A DNA stretch of 64,000 bases from Timema cristinae (GCA_039000515.1 JBCFYV010000012.1:125556132-125620131); one strand, 5' to 3'; positions 25,594 through 38,384 are shown, counted from the stretch's first letter. The notes: generated from the letters alone by a model not told the origin. Numbers and translations: made by a program.

Positions 25594-26053
25594 GTGAGTT
25601 ACTCCATAATCTGCGCTTAGTGCCGACTTGGGGCATTTGTAACATTATCACGATAGTTAAAATATTACTAAACCAGTTGACTTACTTTGATTAGTTTAGT
25701 GAATACAAAAAGTAACATAATGTGGCCACCCCCTCTTCTATGGGCCTAGTCTGTCAGGATAGCTTGCTGGGAAGAGTAGGGACGGTCGCAAGATAAATGG
25801 TTGGGTTTGAAATTATACTGATGGCTCTGTCTTTTGAGTTTATTGGTGGCACTAAGCGTTAATACAAAATTGTGATGTTACAAGGTGTTAGAAAAAGATA
25901 TAAGAACTTTGACCTATGCGCTCGTGAGAGAATTGGCTTAGTAAGGAACACCTAACTACTGGCTCGACGGACACAGCTCGAGACTCCCTTACAGACTCTA
26001 ACCCAGTTCCCCTCTAGCACACGTACCGAATGACCCAATGTTCCAATTCATAT

Positions 26054-26276
26054 CCCGGCACAAATTTATCTGACTGCCAAACCCTTCCTTCCCCTCTGAC
26101 AAGACGTGTACTAATCACAACTTGTGAATGTGTGGAATGCCAGGCCTCCACCGTGGTTCTGATCCACGTTAAAACTGTAGGTCCTCCATTTCATCTCACA
26201 ATCGCCATACCATTACACATTAGCGTAAGTGCGTATAACCCCGATGGGTAGTATGACATTGTGCTTGTAATAATAA
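26054..26276 (+). mobile_element. 5'-truncated SINE (family 1) with target duplication
   Basis: It starts at CCCGGCACAAATTTATCTGA and ends in AAT units. It is flanked by TTCCAATTCATAT (26041-26053) and TTCTAATTCGTAT (26277-26289), 11 of 13 identical. It lies in SMG6 intron 3. Confidence 0.85.
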
Positions 26277-26966
26277 TTCTAATTCGTATGATACCGGCGA
26301 CGGGCAGAGTGACCGCCTCTGAATAGATATTAATGTACTAAATCAATGGCCTTTATAGTCTAATCTGGCCTATCTGCCGTGCAACGGGGACAAACTTGTT
26401 ATGAGTTGTCAGCATTCTTTCCTAATGTTTACCAACTCACCACATCAAGTTGGCTGGGCCGGTTCTTTCACTCATGTAGTTGCATCAATGTTATGTTAAT
26501 TTAAATAAACATCCCAATCTAGCTCAGGGTTGTTACAATAATAAGACCCGCTTCTGTGGTCGAAAGGTCTAAGGTAGGTTTGGAAACCTTTTCGAGGTCC
26601 TATTAACTTATAAACTTGTCAAAGGTCCGCCCATGGTTTTTACACTCTACTTTGATTTTTCTCATATTTTACATAAAATACATGTGTTCCAAACTTTATA
26701 GAAAAAAATAAAAAATAATTAATCAGATGTATATGGTCATTTTAAACCATTTTACTTTTCTTTTAGCATTACCTATTATGACTGATCAATACTATTTGAA
26801 TACTTGAAATATTCATGAGCTTAGAAGACTTGAAGATAGATTTTTAATGAGAGGTAGTTTTCTTACCCCATCGATTGATCGACTAGTTGCCTGTTTAACA
26901 AGTCAGTCTCGTGCAAGACTGGACTGCCAATGACAGGGAGATCACGGTTTGATTGATTCGTGCCAG

Positions 26967-27112
26967 GACTGGAGCGAGGAGGTGGAACTCTCGGAGCGAC
27001 TAGAAGCCGAGGCAGCAGTCAGCGATGCCATGACCAGGAGTTCCTCTCTAGTGAGCGTTAGTGACAAGACTCTGACACAACCTCCACGGGCACGACGTAG
27101 ACGCAGGAGGAG
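26967..27112 (+). CDS. SMG6: SMG6 exon 4
   Basis: A 146-base exon between TCGTGCCAG and GTATGT. It starts in phase 0 with DWSEEVELSERLEAEA and ends in phase 2 within an arginine run (ARRRRRR). The segment is acidic first and basic last, typical of the disordered N-terminal half of SMG6. The following intron contains the 62-bp minisatellite. Confidence 0.75.
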
Positions 27113-27179
27113 GTATGTTCAATCTGATTCTGAAATCATCATCATCATCTTGTGCTGTTTCCAGCCTGTAGTCGAGCCA

Positions 27180-28710
27180 CTTTAGTAAAAGATCTTTATC
27201 TCCCTTTTACTTCCCAAAGCCACTCTTTTAACTGCCATTCTTCTATTGTTCCTCACACACTTGCTACTATCTTCTCCTTCCATCTCTTTCTTTGTCTTCC
27301 TTTTGGTATTATCCTTACATACCTTGTCTCCATCATTCTCTTTGGTGCCACTCTTTTTCCATCCTCATTACATGTCCATACCATCTCACCCTTGCTTCCT
27401 CTACTATCTCATGTACTCCAACATCCTCATTACATGTCCATACCATCTCAGTCTTGCTTCCTCTACTATCTCATGTACTCCAACATCCTCATTACATGTC
27501 CATACCATCTCATCCTTGCTTCCTCTACTATCTCATGTACTCCAACATCCTCATTACATGTCCATACCATCTCACCCTTGCTTCCTCTACTATCTCATGT
27601 ACTCCAACATCCTCATTACATGCCCATACCATCTCAGTCTTGCTTCCTCTACTATCTCATGTACTCCAACATCCTCATTACATGTCCATATCATCTCACC
27701 CTTGCTTCCTCTACTATCTCATGTGCTCCAACATCCTCATTACATGTCCATACCATCTCAGTCTTGCTTCCTCTACTATCTCATGTACTCCAACATCCTC
27801 ATTACATGCCCATACCATCTCAGTCTTGCTTCCTCTACTATCTCATGTACTCCAACATCCTCATTACATGTCCATACCATCTCAGCCTTGCTTCCTCTAC
27901 TATCTCATGTACTCCAACATCCTCATTACATGTCCATACCATCTCAGTCTTGCTTCCTCTACTATCTCATGTACTCCAACATCCTCATTACATGTCCATA
28001 CCATCTCAGTCTTGCTTCCTCTACTATCTCATGTACTCCAACATCCTCATTACATGTCCATACCATCTCAGTCTTGCTTCCTCTACTATCTCATGTACTC
28101 CAACATCCTCATTACATGTCTATACCATCTCAGTCTTGCTTCCTCTACTATCTCATGTACTCCAACATCCTCATTACATGTCTATACCATCTCAGTCTTG
28201 CTTCCTCTACTATCTCAAGTACTCCAACATCCTCATTACATGTCCATACCATCTCAGCCTTGCTTCCTCTACTATCTCATGTACTCCAACATCCTCATTA
28301 CATGACCATACCATCTCAGTCTTGCTTCCTCTACTATCTCATGTACTCCAACATCCTCATTACATGACCATACCATCTCACCCTTGCTTCCTCTACTATC
28401 TCATGTACTCAACATCCTCATTACATGTCCATACCATCTCAGTCTTGCTTCCTCTACTATCTCATGTACTCCAACATCCTCATTACATGCCCATACCATC
28501 TCAGTCTTGCTTCCTCTACTATCTCATGTACTCCAACATCCTCATTACATGTCCATACCATCTCAGCCTTGCTTCCTCTACTATCTCATGTACTCCAACA
28601 TCCTCATTACATGTCCATACCATCTCAGTCTTGCTTCCTCTACTATCTCATGTACTCCAACATCCTCATTACATGACCATATCATCTCACCCTTGCTTCC
28701 TCTACTATCT
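27180..28710 (-). mobile_element. Non-LTR retrotransposon 3' end, internally amplified
   Basis: On the minus strand each repeat unit reads ARLRWYGHVMRMLEYMR. After the last unit the strand continues into KGRQRKRWKEKI (about 27270-27310). Both are the ordered C-terminal motifs of endonuclease-reverse-transcriptase elements (RLRW-GHV-RM, then RGRP-KRW). The element is 5'-truncated and not coding. Confidence 0.7.
27357..28708. repeat. 62-bp minisatellite, about 22 copies
   Basis: The unit includes TCTCATGTACTCCAACATCC, TCATTACATGTCCATACCAT and CTCAGTCTTGCTTCCTCTAC; unit starts at 27407 and 27469 are 62 bases apart. Because 62 is not divisible by 3 and the unit lacks stops on the plus strand, all three frames stay open for hundreds of codons (up to 552). 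These frames are not genes. One unit near 28408 lacks a base. Confidence 0.97.
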
Positions 28711-28799
28711 GAGAGTTAGTATTTATTTTCTTAGCACCGGGGTGTACTACTTGTTTAAGACATGTACTAATTATATTGGGTTAGGGATAAGGAAGGTTG

Positions 28800-28975
28800 A
28801 ATTTATATAAAGTGTACCCACATTTGCATTGAGGGAAAGTGGAAAACCACCCTTCGTACACCAGACCATGGTTTGAACCCCGGTATCCATATCATCGGAA
28901 GTCTAGTCTTTTGTGAGCATGATACCTTAGATCATGCAGCCTCCGAACACGTGATTTGGTGACCTGCTCAGGCGG
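28800..28975 (-). mobile_element. tRNA-headed SINE (family 3), minus orientation
   Basis: It shares ACCCACATTTGCAT, GGAAAACCA and CTTAGATCATGC...GCCTCCGAA blocks with copies at 53045-53222 and, in plus orientation, 51755-51990. The box B-like stretch on the minus strand is GGGGTTCAAACC. Confidence 0.55.
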
Positions 28976-31416
28976 TGGAATAATATAAGGGCTCACTCTC
29001 GTAATTGACTGGAACTCCGGTGAAGTACAGATCGAGGTTTGAATCCAAGCCATTGTTTACTGAAGGGGGTTTTCCTAAAAAAAATATTATTTTGTTTCAC
29101 TTGCTTTGCGCAAATGCGTGGGTTCACTTTCTCCCCCTCATATATGTAACATGAGTGGATTGTTGGCTGCACTGCTAAAATAATGATTGTATTATCAAAT
29201 TGAGCAGAAAACAATCTTTTTATATTTTTATTAGAAATTATTAAAACCAAATCATTTTCACTTAAGGTCTGTTTGTAAGATAAGTGTTATTTAAATAAAG
29301 GAGAGAAGAAAACAATGCAAGGTTTGTGTAAAAATCACGGCACGTAATTCATATATTTACAAAAAAATAAAACTTGAGCTAAAATATTACAATTCAGGTG
29401 AGATAGGTGAGTGAAATGATACTCGTCACTTCCATATGGTGAGTGTAGGTAATAATAATATTCTCGTACAATATGAGATGTTCCATCACCGCCAACTGGA
29501 GTATCATCTTCCTCTAACACCCTCTAACAAAGGAAGAGGAAGATGATGATGGTAGTTTGTAAATGGTCCGTCCACCTTCATCAACTCGTACACGTCTGAG
29601 GACAGACACAGTGCTAGAAGGTCCTGAGATCTGTGCCCGTTTACAGGTGTCATAACAAGGAAAACCACAGAGTGTTTGATGTTTGCCGTAAAGAGTAAGA
29701 TGCTGATTATTTCCAAATGTTAGCTCATGTCCATCTTCCCGAGGTCTTCACGGCAGATCTGCTGTAATCTCGGAAAGTTAGGAAAAGTTTGGTTAGAAAG
29801 TTACCCTGAGTAATGTACGTTCTCTAAACAGCAACATTTCACTCTTCATATTGTTTAGTACTATCAGCCAAATGTTGTAATCAAACTCAAATTTAATATA
29901 GAGGCTGTTCTTAAACTACATATGGGTTGGATTGGGGGGGGGGTCAAAATCTATCTTGTCAAAGTTTTTTTTATCAATGTATGATTTATGGTGATGCAAA
30001 ATCTTAAAAGAATCTTTTTTTGAAGAAAATCTAAAATATTTCATTTTCATTCATTGATTAATCCCACTTTAATAACTAATTTTCACTGTTTTATAGAAAT
30101 AGAATAAATATCACTTTTATCCTAATATCTAAAAATAACTAAATTATTAAAATAAGGCCTAATCTAACTCGCCAAATGGTAAACAATTATTTAAGATGGA
30201 GGGGACGGGAAGGGGGGTGACAACATTTAGTAAGAAAATACACTTTCTGGTAACGATAGAACGGTGAAATATGTGTGAGAGCACCACCAGCCGTTATGGT
30301 CATTGAATAGTATTTTGATACGTGAAGTCTTCTAAGGTACAATGTTTGTTATGTATTATCTGAGGAGGCGAATACAGCCCACATTAAGGTTTACAAGGTT
30401 GTCTTTTGGTAAAAAAAAAGTTTGACTTATTTTCTAGTCAGCTGTATTATCAAATATTGTCAAAAATAATAAGTATACTTTTGAGACTAGATCGAGATTT
30501 ATTTGTTCTCGCCTTTGTTGGTCTTGAATTTGCGAATCTGCAAAAACTGGGTGTGGTAGCAAGTGTCCAATAATTCTCAGAAATAGGCGTTTAGATGAGG
30601 GGTAATAGGGGTATGGGGTCATTGTCATCCCCATCAAGTAGGAGTAGGAGTAGAGGTGAGTAAGGAGTTCATTAATTGCAAACAGAATATTTCACCAAGC
30701 TTTGTAAACTACAGCGGCTCATTTTTACAATAATTGGTAACAAAATGGGTATTCAATAATTAGAAAGCTAATAAAAAATGTAACTATTGCGTCGATAACT
30801 TCAAAACTAATTAACACTGCACAAAAAATTATAAATAAAAAATATTGGCTTAAAAAAGTTATAATTTTCAAATGAAATATGCGTTTAGTTGTGTTAAGCT
30901 TTGAGAACTTGCCTACGGCACACATTAAAAGTTTGTCATTGTGTTGATTCCTTCTTACAGTTTAAATAATAAATGACTCGAAGTTATTTGACTGACGTCG
31001 GGGGCTACGACATGTGCACCCCTCGTTCTTGTATTTGTGGCTATCAAAACACACTTAAACAGGAAGTCTATCAACCTGGAAAACAAGGAACAGTCGTGGA
31101 GCAGTTGCATGTTCACTAAACTAATACGCAACTTTATTTACATTGTCAAATTAACATTTTTGAAAAAAAAATTTTTTTATGGTAAGGATTTGAGCCTTGA
31201 ATCTCCAACATTGTTGCAAGGATTTGGAACCCCATCTCTTATTTTTACTGGTGACAAATCAAGGCCTGTGTGTTTATATCACCGTATATAAACCTGTTAC
31301 AAGGTGTATTGTTCTAACCATCTTACTCGTGTGGTGACATCATACAAGCCTGAATGTGGAGCCTGCGACAAGTCATATAATATGTTACACAGGCAAGCGA
31401 ACTGAACTGGAAAATA
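28976..31416. other. Intron 4 stretch, nothing recognised
   Basis: AT-rich with a G9-10 run at about 29934-29942. No coding evidence beyond short chance frames. Confidence 0.4.
29503..29546. repeat. Short perfect hairpin
   Basis: TCATCTTCCTCT and its complement AGAGGAAGATGA are separated by about 20 bases. Probably a chance or microsatellite-derived structure within intron 4. Confidence 0.5.
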
Positions 31417-31633
31417 GGCAACTTGTCTGCGGTATAGGTCTTATACACTACTTTGTTTCTGTTGTTTGTTTCTGTAGTTGACCCAATTGCAATGTCTGCG
31501 GATATAGGTCTTAATACACTATTTAGTTTTCTCGTTTGTTTGTTTCTGTAAGTTTGGACCTAATTGCAACTTGTTGCGGGATACAGGTCTTAATACACTA
31601 TTTAGTTTCTGTTTTTTGTTCTGTATTTGGACC
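31417..31633. repeat. Three diverged copies of a unit of about 75 bases
   Basis: The phrase TAGGTCTTAATACACTATTT and TTGTTTCTGTA...TTGGACC recur three times with indels. Confidence 0.7.
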
Positions 31634-32179
31634 TCTCACTCTAAATGGCTTCCAGGTTGAGCCTAAGATTAGATTTTTATTATAACTTCAACATTTTATT
31701 TATGTTTAGTGGGAAAATATTTGTGCTTTCTGAAACTTTTAATTCATAGCTCTAGAACAAATATTATTTGAACCCTTCTACTTTTATTAACCACGTTGGC
31801 ATTTTAAGCACTTTATTATTTTATTGCTAAAATGCATATAAAATAAACAGAAGAAGTGTTAAAAAAAATACTACCAAGGTCCTAGAACGTCAATAAATAT
31901 ATGGAATTTTTATAGTTATGTAACAGTGCAAATATTGCGGAAGGTGTTTAGCTATATTTTTTACTATTACTTTGAACTGCTATTTTTTGAAAGCACAGTA
32001 GTTTTTCTACAAAAAAAATTAAAATATAAAGCAGGACAGTTACTTATTGCCAGTCATCATCGGCTTTAATGGCACAGTCAGCAAGCCGACGATCAGAAAT
32101 TGGGTTCAATGATTCTTAAAACCGATCTTTTGTTAATGGACCCAGCACCCCTGTCTTTAATCATTAACAAGAATGGGGG

Positions 32180-32455
32180 GGGGGGGGTGGGGAGGGGGGG
32201 GGCTGGTGGTCTTGGGGTGAGGTGTCAGACTTCTGTACTGAGGATCGGGGTTCAATCCCTGCTCCGGCATAGATTTATCTGATTACCAAACCCTTCCTTC
32301 ACCTCTGACAAGATGTGTATTAATCACATCTTGTGAATGTGTGGAATACCAGGTCTCACCGTGGTTCGGATCCTACGTTAAACTGTAGGTAAGTGCCTAT
32401 AACCCGAACGGGTAGGAAGACGCAGTGATGATGATGATGATGATAATAATAATAA
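32180..32455 (+). mobile_element. SINE (family 1), internally deleted
   Basis: Head GGTGGTCTTGGGGTGAGG and GGGGTTCAATCC, family body, then a deletion joining AAACTGTAGGTAAGTGCCTA, GGTAGGAAGACGC and a mixed ATG/AAT tail. G-rich runs precede it (about 32175-32201). Confidence 0.85.
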
Positions 32456-32859
32456 AACTGGGGGAAATTCAATGACTACATGAATAATATAAGGAAAAAT
32501 AAGAATTAAAAGTCCACATTCTTTGCTAAAATACATTCAGTTAGGTGTTAAATCAATTGTCTGGGGTCTGGTTCTTAAGGTTTTACTATAAATTACTGGG
32601 ACTGAACCACTTATAAGCATTATTATAGCTAAATCTGGTATTTTTGCGAATATCCTTAAGTGTTGAAGGGTTTGAGGGTCCCATTCCCAGAAGGAAGTGA
32701 ACATGGTCGTCTGTACGTGAAACTTTGTCTCAATTTTCTTTCGATTGCTCAGAGGTGTATTGTGTACGGTAATTCTTGGCTTGCTGCGATACGGTTCACG
32801 CTTTGAACAAACCAGCCGGTTTTTGCCTTGTTATAGTTCTGGATTGTTTGTGTTTGCAG

Positions 32860-32892
32860 GCGGCGTAAAGACAAAGGCAAAATAGAGGAGAG
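32860..32892 (+). CDS. SMG6: SMG6 exon 5 (33-base micro-exon)
   Basis: A very small exon between GTTTGCAG and GTAAGT. It completes AG|G from exon 4 and reads RRKDKGKIEE, ending in phase 2. Both splice sites are strong, and the basic/acidic composition continues exon 4. Its small size and phase 2-2 boundaries mean that skipping would keep the frame (33 bases), so alternative inclusion is possible. Confidence 0.65.
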
Positions 32893-33045
32893 GTAAGTGT
32901 TTGTGCTCCCGCTCATCGAGTATGGCTATATATTCGAGGTGTGCACGAGACATGACTCCGACTGATTATCTCTTGAAGGGAAATTTCTTGTTGATGTCAT
33001 TGGTATTTCAGCAAAGATGGACCGAAACAAATTAAAAGGAGTTTT

Positions 33046-33450
33046 ACACAACTTGGTCTTCACATTGAAAAGAACACGGTTCACACTTTACACTGCTGCC
33101 ACTGAACAAAAATGTAATGACTACCTCTTGAAGAAGGTCAATTTTTACTATCCTTTCGTTTGACCTCGGTTTCATTTTATTCTTTTATGTGTTCCTATCT
33201 TAGTATCTTATCATTCTTTGCCAATTCTTTTCTCTCCCCTTTTATAATCCTTTGGTTTCCTTTTCTAGGAAGTTGCGTTGTTTGTTTCACCCCTACCTGA
33301 TCAGTTCCGATAGAATGAAACCTAGGTGGGGGGATTAGGAGGTAACAATCCATTTTCTTAAGAGGGGCCTGCCGTCACCTTTCTGTCCAGTGTCGGCAGT
33401 GTAAAGTGTGTTAATTGTAAACGCCATATTGTGTCTATTCCCCTTTATAT
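33046..33450. mobile_element. Short inverted-repeat element, copy 1
   Basis: TTCACACTTTACACTGCTGC at 33080 and the complement GGCAGTGTAAAGTGTG ending at about 33411 form inverted ends. Flanks also match copy 2 at 38385-38775. Non-coding, in intron 5. Confidence 0.7.
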
Positions 33451-34061
33451 GTTTCTCTCTCTTTCTTAACAATAATACTCTAGTCAAGTATTGTTTTATC
33501 AACATTATTTAGTGAAATGTTGGTCCTTGATACACCGGATCATCGGACAGTTTAATAATTAAATGGACTACAGTGGCCTCATGTGATGATAACCAAATAT
33601 TTCCTCCCTAAAATTGGTTAAAATCTCTGTGCTTGCAAGTTTATAAAGATATTCACACCTCAAATATATATCCATATATAACTGGCTGTAGACTGGTTGG
33701 TACTGGTGCATGACTCCTTGGTTGTCGCACCGCAATACACCCTCTTCTTTGTCTCAACTACACAACCTCTTGTACGGGAAAAACTGACCCTGAGAGTTGG
33801 TCCTCCTGTTGGAACAACTTGGCAATGTCAATACAGCTTTTACAGTCACTTTAAACTTGTTATAGTAACAACTATCATGAAACACCTGTAACCTTGCTAG
33901 ATGTTCACCCAAAAAGGTAAATAACGGTTTGCAAAGGCCACTTTTTCTACTTGGAATAAAGTCAAATCGAAGAATAGGAAATATTCCTCAAGCAGAACCG
34001 AAGATCAAATATTCATAAAAAATATTTGATGTAAAAAAAATTATTTTTTGCATGATTATAT

Positions 34062-34430
34062 AACTTAAGATACGGTTAAATCTTGTTTTCATTCTGTTCT
34101 CTTTGTTTTATAAATATCTTTTCTTCTCGACGACAATTTTACACTTATCTTCAAGTCTTATCTGTATTAAATATGATCGATTTTTACTTCATACTATTGG
34201 AAAGTTATGAAAATGTTATATAGTGAGATGATCAACAATATTTATAATATAATCACTAGATAACATTTTGATAACTTTCCAATAGTAGAAGTAGAATTGA
34301 TCATCTTTAATACAGATAAGACTTGAAGATGGTGTAAAATTCACCGAAAACATGTTGTCGAGAAGAAAAAATATTTATAAAATAAGGCGAACAGAATGGA
34401 AACGAAGATTTAACCATATTATAAATTATT
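34062..34430. mobile_element. Long-hairpin MITE-like element
   Basis: The left arm (about 34070-34222) and right arm (about 34268-34427) are inverted copies of about 150 bases around a loop of roughly 45 bases. Examples are GTCTTATCTGTATTAAA against TTTAATACAGATAAGAC, and CTATTGGAAAGTTAT against ATAACTTTCCAATAG. No coding sequence. Located in intron 5, so it would be transcribed. Confidence 0.8.
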
Positions 34431-34773
34431 ACTAGTCTTCACTAAATAAACATGAACATTATTAAAAATAACTTATGATATTAAAAATAATTTACAAAAT
34501 CTTATGTTGTAAACACACTTAAAATATTTCACCTATACTGGTAAATTAAACAACTATCACAACATGAAATTTAATCATTTTAAATATTTGTCTGATGGAC
34601 ATTAATTTATGATGTAATTAACAGCCTGAATTAAAAAAAAATGAACATAAACTTGTATATTAACTTTAAATATTTTTTATGGTGAAGCGTTGTAATTGCC
34701 ATATTCAGAATTTTACTTTCAAATTGAAGTCGAAACTGCCAACTGCCAAATATTGAGCAAAGTTGAATCTTTT

Positions 34774-35884
34774 GAAACATCACACACCTCTAAAGATAAC
34801 TAAACCCATCTCACACATTTTCAACAATAGCTGAAACATCACACACCTCTAAAGATAACTTAACCATCTCACACATTTTCAACAATAGCTGAAACATCAC
34901 ACACCTTAAAGATAACTAAACCATCTCACACATTTTCAACAATAGCTGAAACATCACAACCTCTAAAGATAACTAAACCATCTCACACATTTTCAACAAT
35001 AGCTGAAACATCACACACTCTAAAGATAACTAAACCATCTCACACATTTTCAACAATAGCTGAAACATCACACACCTCTAAAGATAACTAAACCCATCTC
35101 ACACATTTTCAACAATAGCTGAAACACCACACACCTCTAAAGATAACTAAACCCATCTCACACATTTTCAACAATAGCTGAAACACCACACACCTCTAAA
35201 GATAACTAAACCCATCTCACACATTTTCAACAATAGCTGAAACATCACACACCTCTAAAGATAACTAAACCATCTCACACATTTTCAACATAGCTGAAAC
35301 ATCACACTCCTCTAAAGATAACTAAACCCATCTCAACATTTTCAACAATAGCTGAAACATCACACACCTCTAAAGATAACTAAACCCATCTCACACATTT
35401 TCAACAATAGCTGAAACACCACACACCTCTAAAGATAACTAAACCATCTCACACATTTTCAACAATAGCTGAAACATCACACACCTCTAAAGATAACTAA
35501 ACCCATCTCACACATTTTCAACAATAGCTGAAACATCACACACCTCTAAAGATAACTAAACCCATCTCAACATTTTCAACAATAGCTGAAACATCACACA
35601 CCTCTAAAGATAACTAAACCCATCTCACACATTTTCAACAATAGCTGAAACATCACACACCTCTAAAGATAACTAAACCCATCTCACACATTTTCAACAA
35701 TAGCTGAAACATCACACACCTCTAAAGATAACTAAACCCATCTCACACATTTTCAACAATAGCTGAAACATCACACACCTCTAAAGATAACTAAACCCAT
35801 CTCACACATTTTCAACAATAGCTGAAACATCACACACCTCTAAAGATAACTAAACCATCTCACACATTTTCAACAATAGCTGAA
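34774..35884. repeat. 59-bp minisatellite, about 19 copies
   Basis: The unit contains GAAACATCACACACCTCTAA, AGATAACTAAACCCATCTCA and CACATTTTCAACAATAGCT. Many copies differ only by one missing C or A (ACCCATC/ACCATC, ACACACC/ACAACC), so unit length varies between 57 and 59. Confidence 0.96.
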
Positions 35885-35889
35885 GGCAC

Positions 35890-36260
35890 TAATAGGTGAG
35901 TTTTCGTGATTGACTTGGTTACGTCCTGGTATCGAGTGTTTTCAACCAAGTGGTTCTGACCAAGGTGGAGTCGAAGTACGGAGTTGTTGTTCTTAAACAA
36001 AAATGGTGGTTGGGGTGGAGTAGATCTAACAGTTGGTGGGTGGATTTATGTAATTCTTCCACACATACTGCAAATCTACGGTAAATGAGCTTTTTAACCT
36101 TATTTTTAGTTAGATTTGTGCTTATTTTGACTAGTCCTAATATTTACACAACATGTCAAGCTAAACATAGATCCCCAAAAGTAACCTTAAGAAAACCACA
36201 AGTATGTATGTAATATTAAATAGGCCTATCATTATTCTCTTTTATCCATAGCTAAACAGT
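35890..36260 (+). mobile_element. Unclassified dispersed repeat, empty-site copy
   Basis: TTTTCGTGATTGACTTGG...TATCGAGTG and later blocks (AAACAAAAATGGTGGTTG; TATTTACACAACAT; TGTAATATTAAATAGGCC) match the complement of about 58190-58730. That second copy is interrupted by a non-LTR element; this one is not. Confidence 0.7.
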
Positions 36261-37403
36261 TTTTAAGCAGCTACTTATTGTCATGTATTTCTAGCTAGTA
36301 ATTACTGTCCATTTTAATCTACAAATCTTAAAATCCATCGACTCTGAAGTTATACTCTTAAATCTAACATAAGAAGTGATGTTTTGAAATGGGTCACAAA
36401 TTCTCGTCTCATTGGTTGTAACCATATTGTTTAGTCTGGTCAAGGAAAGTGTTACCAAACTGAGCTCTGGTATTGTCTTGGTCATAAACATGTTGTTAAC
36501 ATCGATACCGTCAAACGCGAATACACACCTCTGGATAACAATGCTCAGTACTTGTGGCTGGGTAGTATTAATTAGATCTCTCTGTTCTAGTGTTAGCCTT
36601 CTCTGCTGTTATTTGAATGTATTTATTTCTATCTTTCGTCTCTTTGACTGCTACCCAATCCTAATACATAAGCAATCCTTTATGAGTTTATCTTAGCAGC
36701 AATCTCGTAGACAACCCATTCTGTCGCCGTGTAACAGGGTGTTTAGAGGTTGAATCAACGCAATCTATAAATAGATTCTGGTCTGGGTTCCCTTTGGTAG
36801 AAATTTCACATAGACTGAGAATATGTGGAGTCTCATTCCCCCCCCCCCCTAATAATATCACAATCTATTTCTGGAAATATGACTCAAACCCACAGCTAAA
36901 AAAATGACTACAAAGTTGTGTAAAAGGGTTGTGCCCCACAAGTTTAGTAGTTGTCTTCCCACTCTTTCTTATTGGTATAACAAAGGGTGGTTGTAATTGA
37001 GGAGAGAAAGGGAGTATAAGCTTGAGAAATGGTTCTAGAAAACAACACAGACCATTGTATTTTAAGCCGCATGGCCCAACAGCGATTGATAATTTCTTGC
37101 TTACTGAGGCTGACTGACGCCTTAAAGTATATTTTGTTTGTCGTGTCTATTACATCATAAATAACAAATACAACACTATTATTTAGTAAATTAATTATAT
37201 AGATACAATTTTGTATATTTTGGGTTGTTCTTTTTACAGTTCCGAAAGTGTTGCTACAATTGTTTGCACTTGACCGCTTCACTTGTTTGCACTTGACTGC
37301 TTCATGTGTGTACATGTGTGAATGAAACGAGCTGTCCTCTTGTTGCAGTTGGTCCAGACTGTGTCGGTAACCTAGTGAACCACCACGTGTCCTCTGGTTA
37401 CAG

Positions 37404-38330
37404 GAGCATGAGTGGAGAGACCAGTCCTGAGCGCATGGCTGGGGACAACACTTCGAGAAGTGGGCAAGGAAGGAACCATCGCGCCAACAGCAGAGATAAA
37501 AATCCCAACACCAGCCACCAGAATAAAGACCAGCGTGGCGGCAGCATGGACAGGAACCAACGTGGAAACAGCCAGAATAGAAACCGCAGCAACGTAAGCA
37601 GGGACAGAAACCAGGGGGACGTCAAATATAATAGGAGCCATCACGACAAGAACATACAGGCTGAAAGCCAAAACCAGCGGCGCGGCATCAGCCAGGATAG
37701 GAACCGGCACAATACCGGCCAGAACAGGACCCAACGTAACAACAGCAGGGAGAGGAGTGGTCGCGGTAACAGCCAGATCAGAAACCAGCGTGGGGGCAGC
37801 CAGGAGAGCCAGCTGTTCCATCGTAGGGACAATGCGGCAGACACCACTAGTTGGCGCAGCAGTCAGGACAGAGAAACGAGCTTGGACAGGTATCCCCGCA
37901 AAGAGAAGGGAGACCCCTGGGACAGGTATCACCACCGCGCGGGTAGCAGAGATAGGAACACCCGAGGGAGCGGGAAGGAGACTAGCCTCGCCGGAGCTAG
38001 CAGGGAGAGTGTCAACACTAGAGTGAGGAAAGAGAAGTCTAGTCAAAGTGTGTCGGTTGCCGAGGTTGGTTGGGGGGATAAAACGGCGCACAAGGAGCAC
38101 GCCAGGGTCTCTGGCAGACCCAGCAGACCAGAGCTACCACAAGAGTTTGGGAACCAGGATGTGAGTAGCCCCGGGATCCTAGTATTGCCCCCACCGGACA
38201 TGTCGGTCCCTCCGCCCTCCTACCAGCCTGTCTTTCGACAGCTGTTTGACCACAACAACCCCAACAAGCCAATCATAGTGTCGTCTTCGGCCAACAGGAA
38301 CACTTCGTCAACGCCGGCTCAAAACAACAG
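37404..38330 (+). CDS. SMG6: SMG6 exon 6: Arg/Asn/Ser/Gln-rich disordered region
   Basis: A 927-base exon whose acceptor is GGTTACAG at 37403 (AG|G completes exon 5) and whose donor is AACAG|GTGAGA. It is open throughout. The middle is a degenerate repeat of R-N-x-R-G-N-S-Q-like units for about 130 residues. The end carries GILVLPPPDMSVPPPSYQP and LFDHNNPNKPIIV, which match the GILILP and LWDPNNPDQKP segments of vertebrate SMG6. It ends in phase 2. Reading from 37306 is also open upstream, but the in-phase acceptor is the one at 37403. Confidence 0.9.
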
Positions 38331-38384
38331 GTGAGAGTGCAATATTATCGACAGACTGTCACAGAGAAACTAACTTTAAGGATA

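Noticed and set aside
27152..28810. 552-codon open frame rich in HYMSIPSQSCFLYYL-type repeats, with long overlapping frames
   Set aside because: It is the 62-bp array read in its three frames; the unit lacks stops and its length is not a multiple of 3. The meaningful reading is the decayed retrotransposon on the other strand.
36944..37315. 123-codon minus-strand frame
   Set aside because: No recognised motif, lies in an SMG6 intron next to exon 6, and composition is that of chance AT-rich sequence.
37372..38100. 242-codon minus-strand frame opposite exon 6
   Set aside because: Shadow of the repetitive coding sequence on the plus strand.
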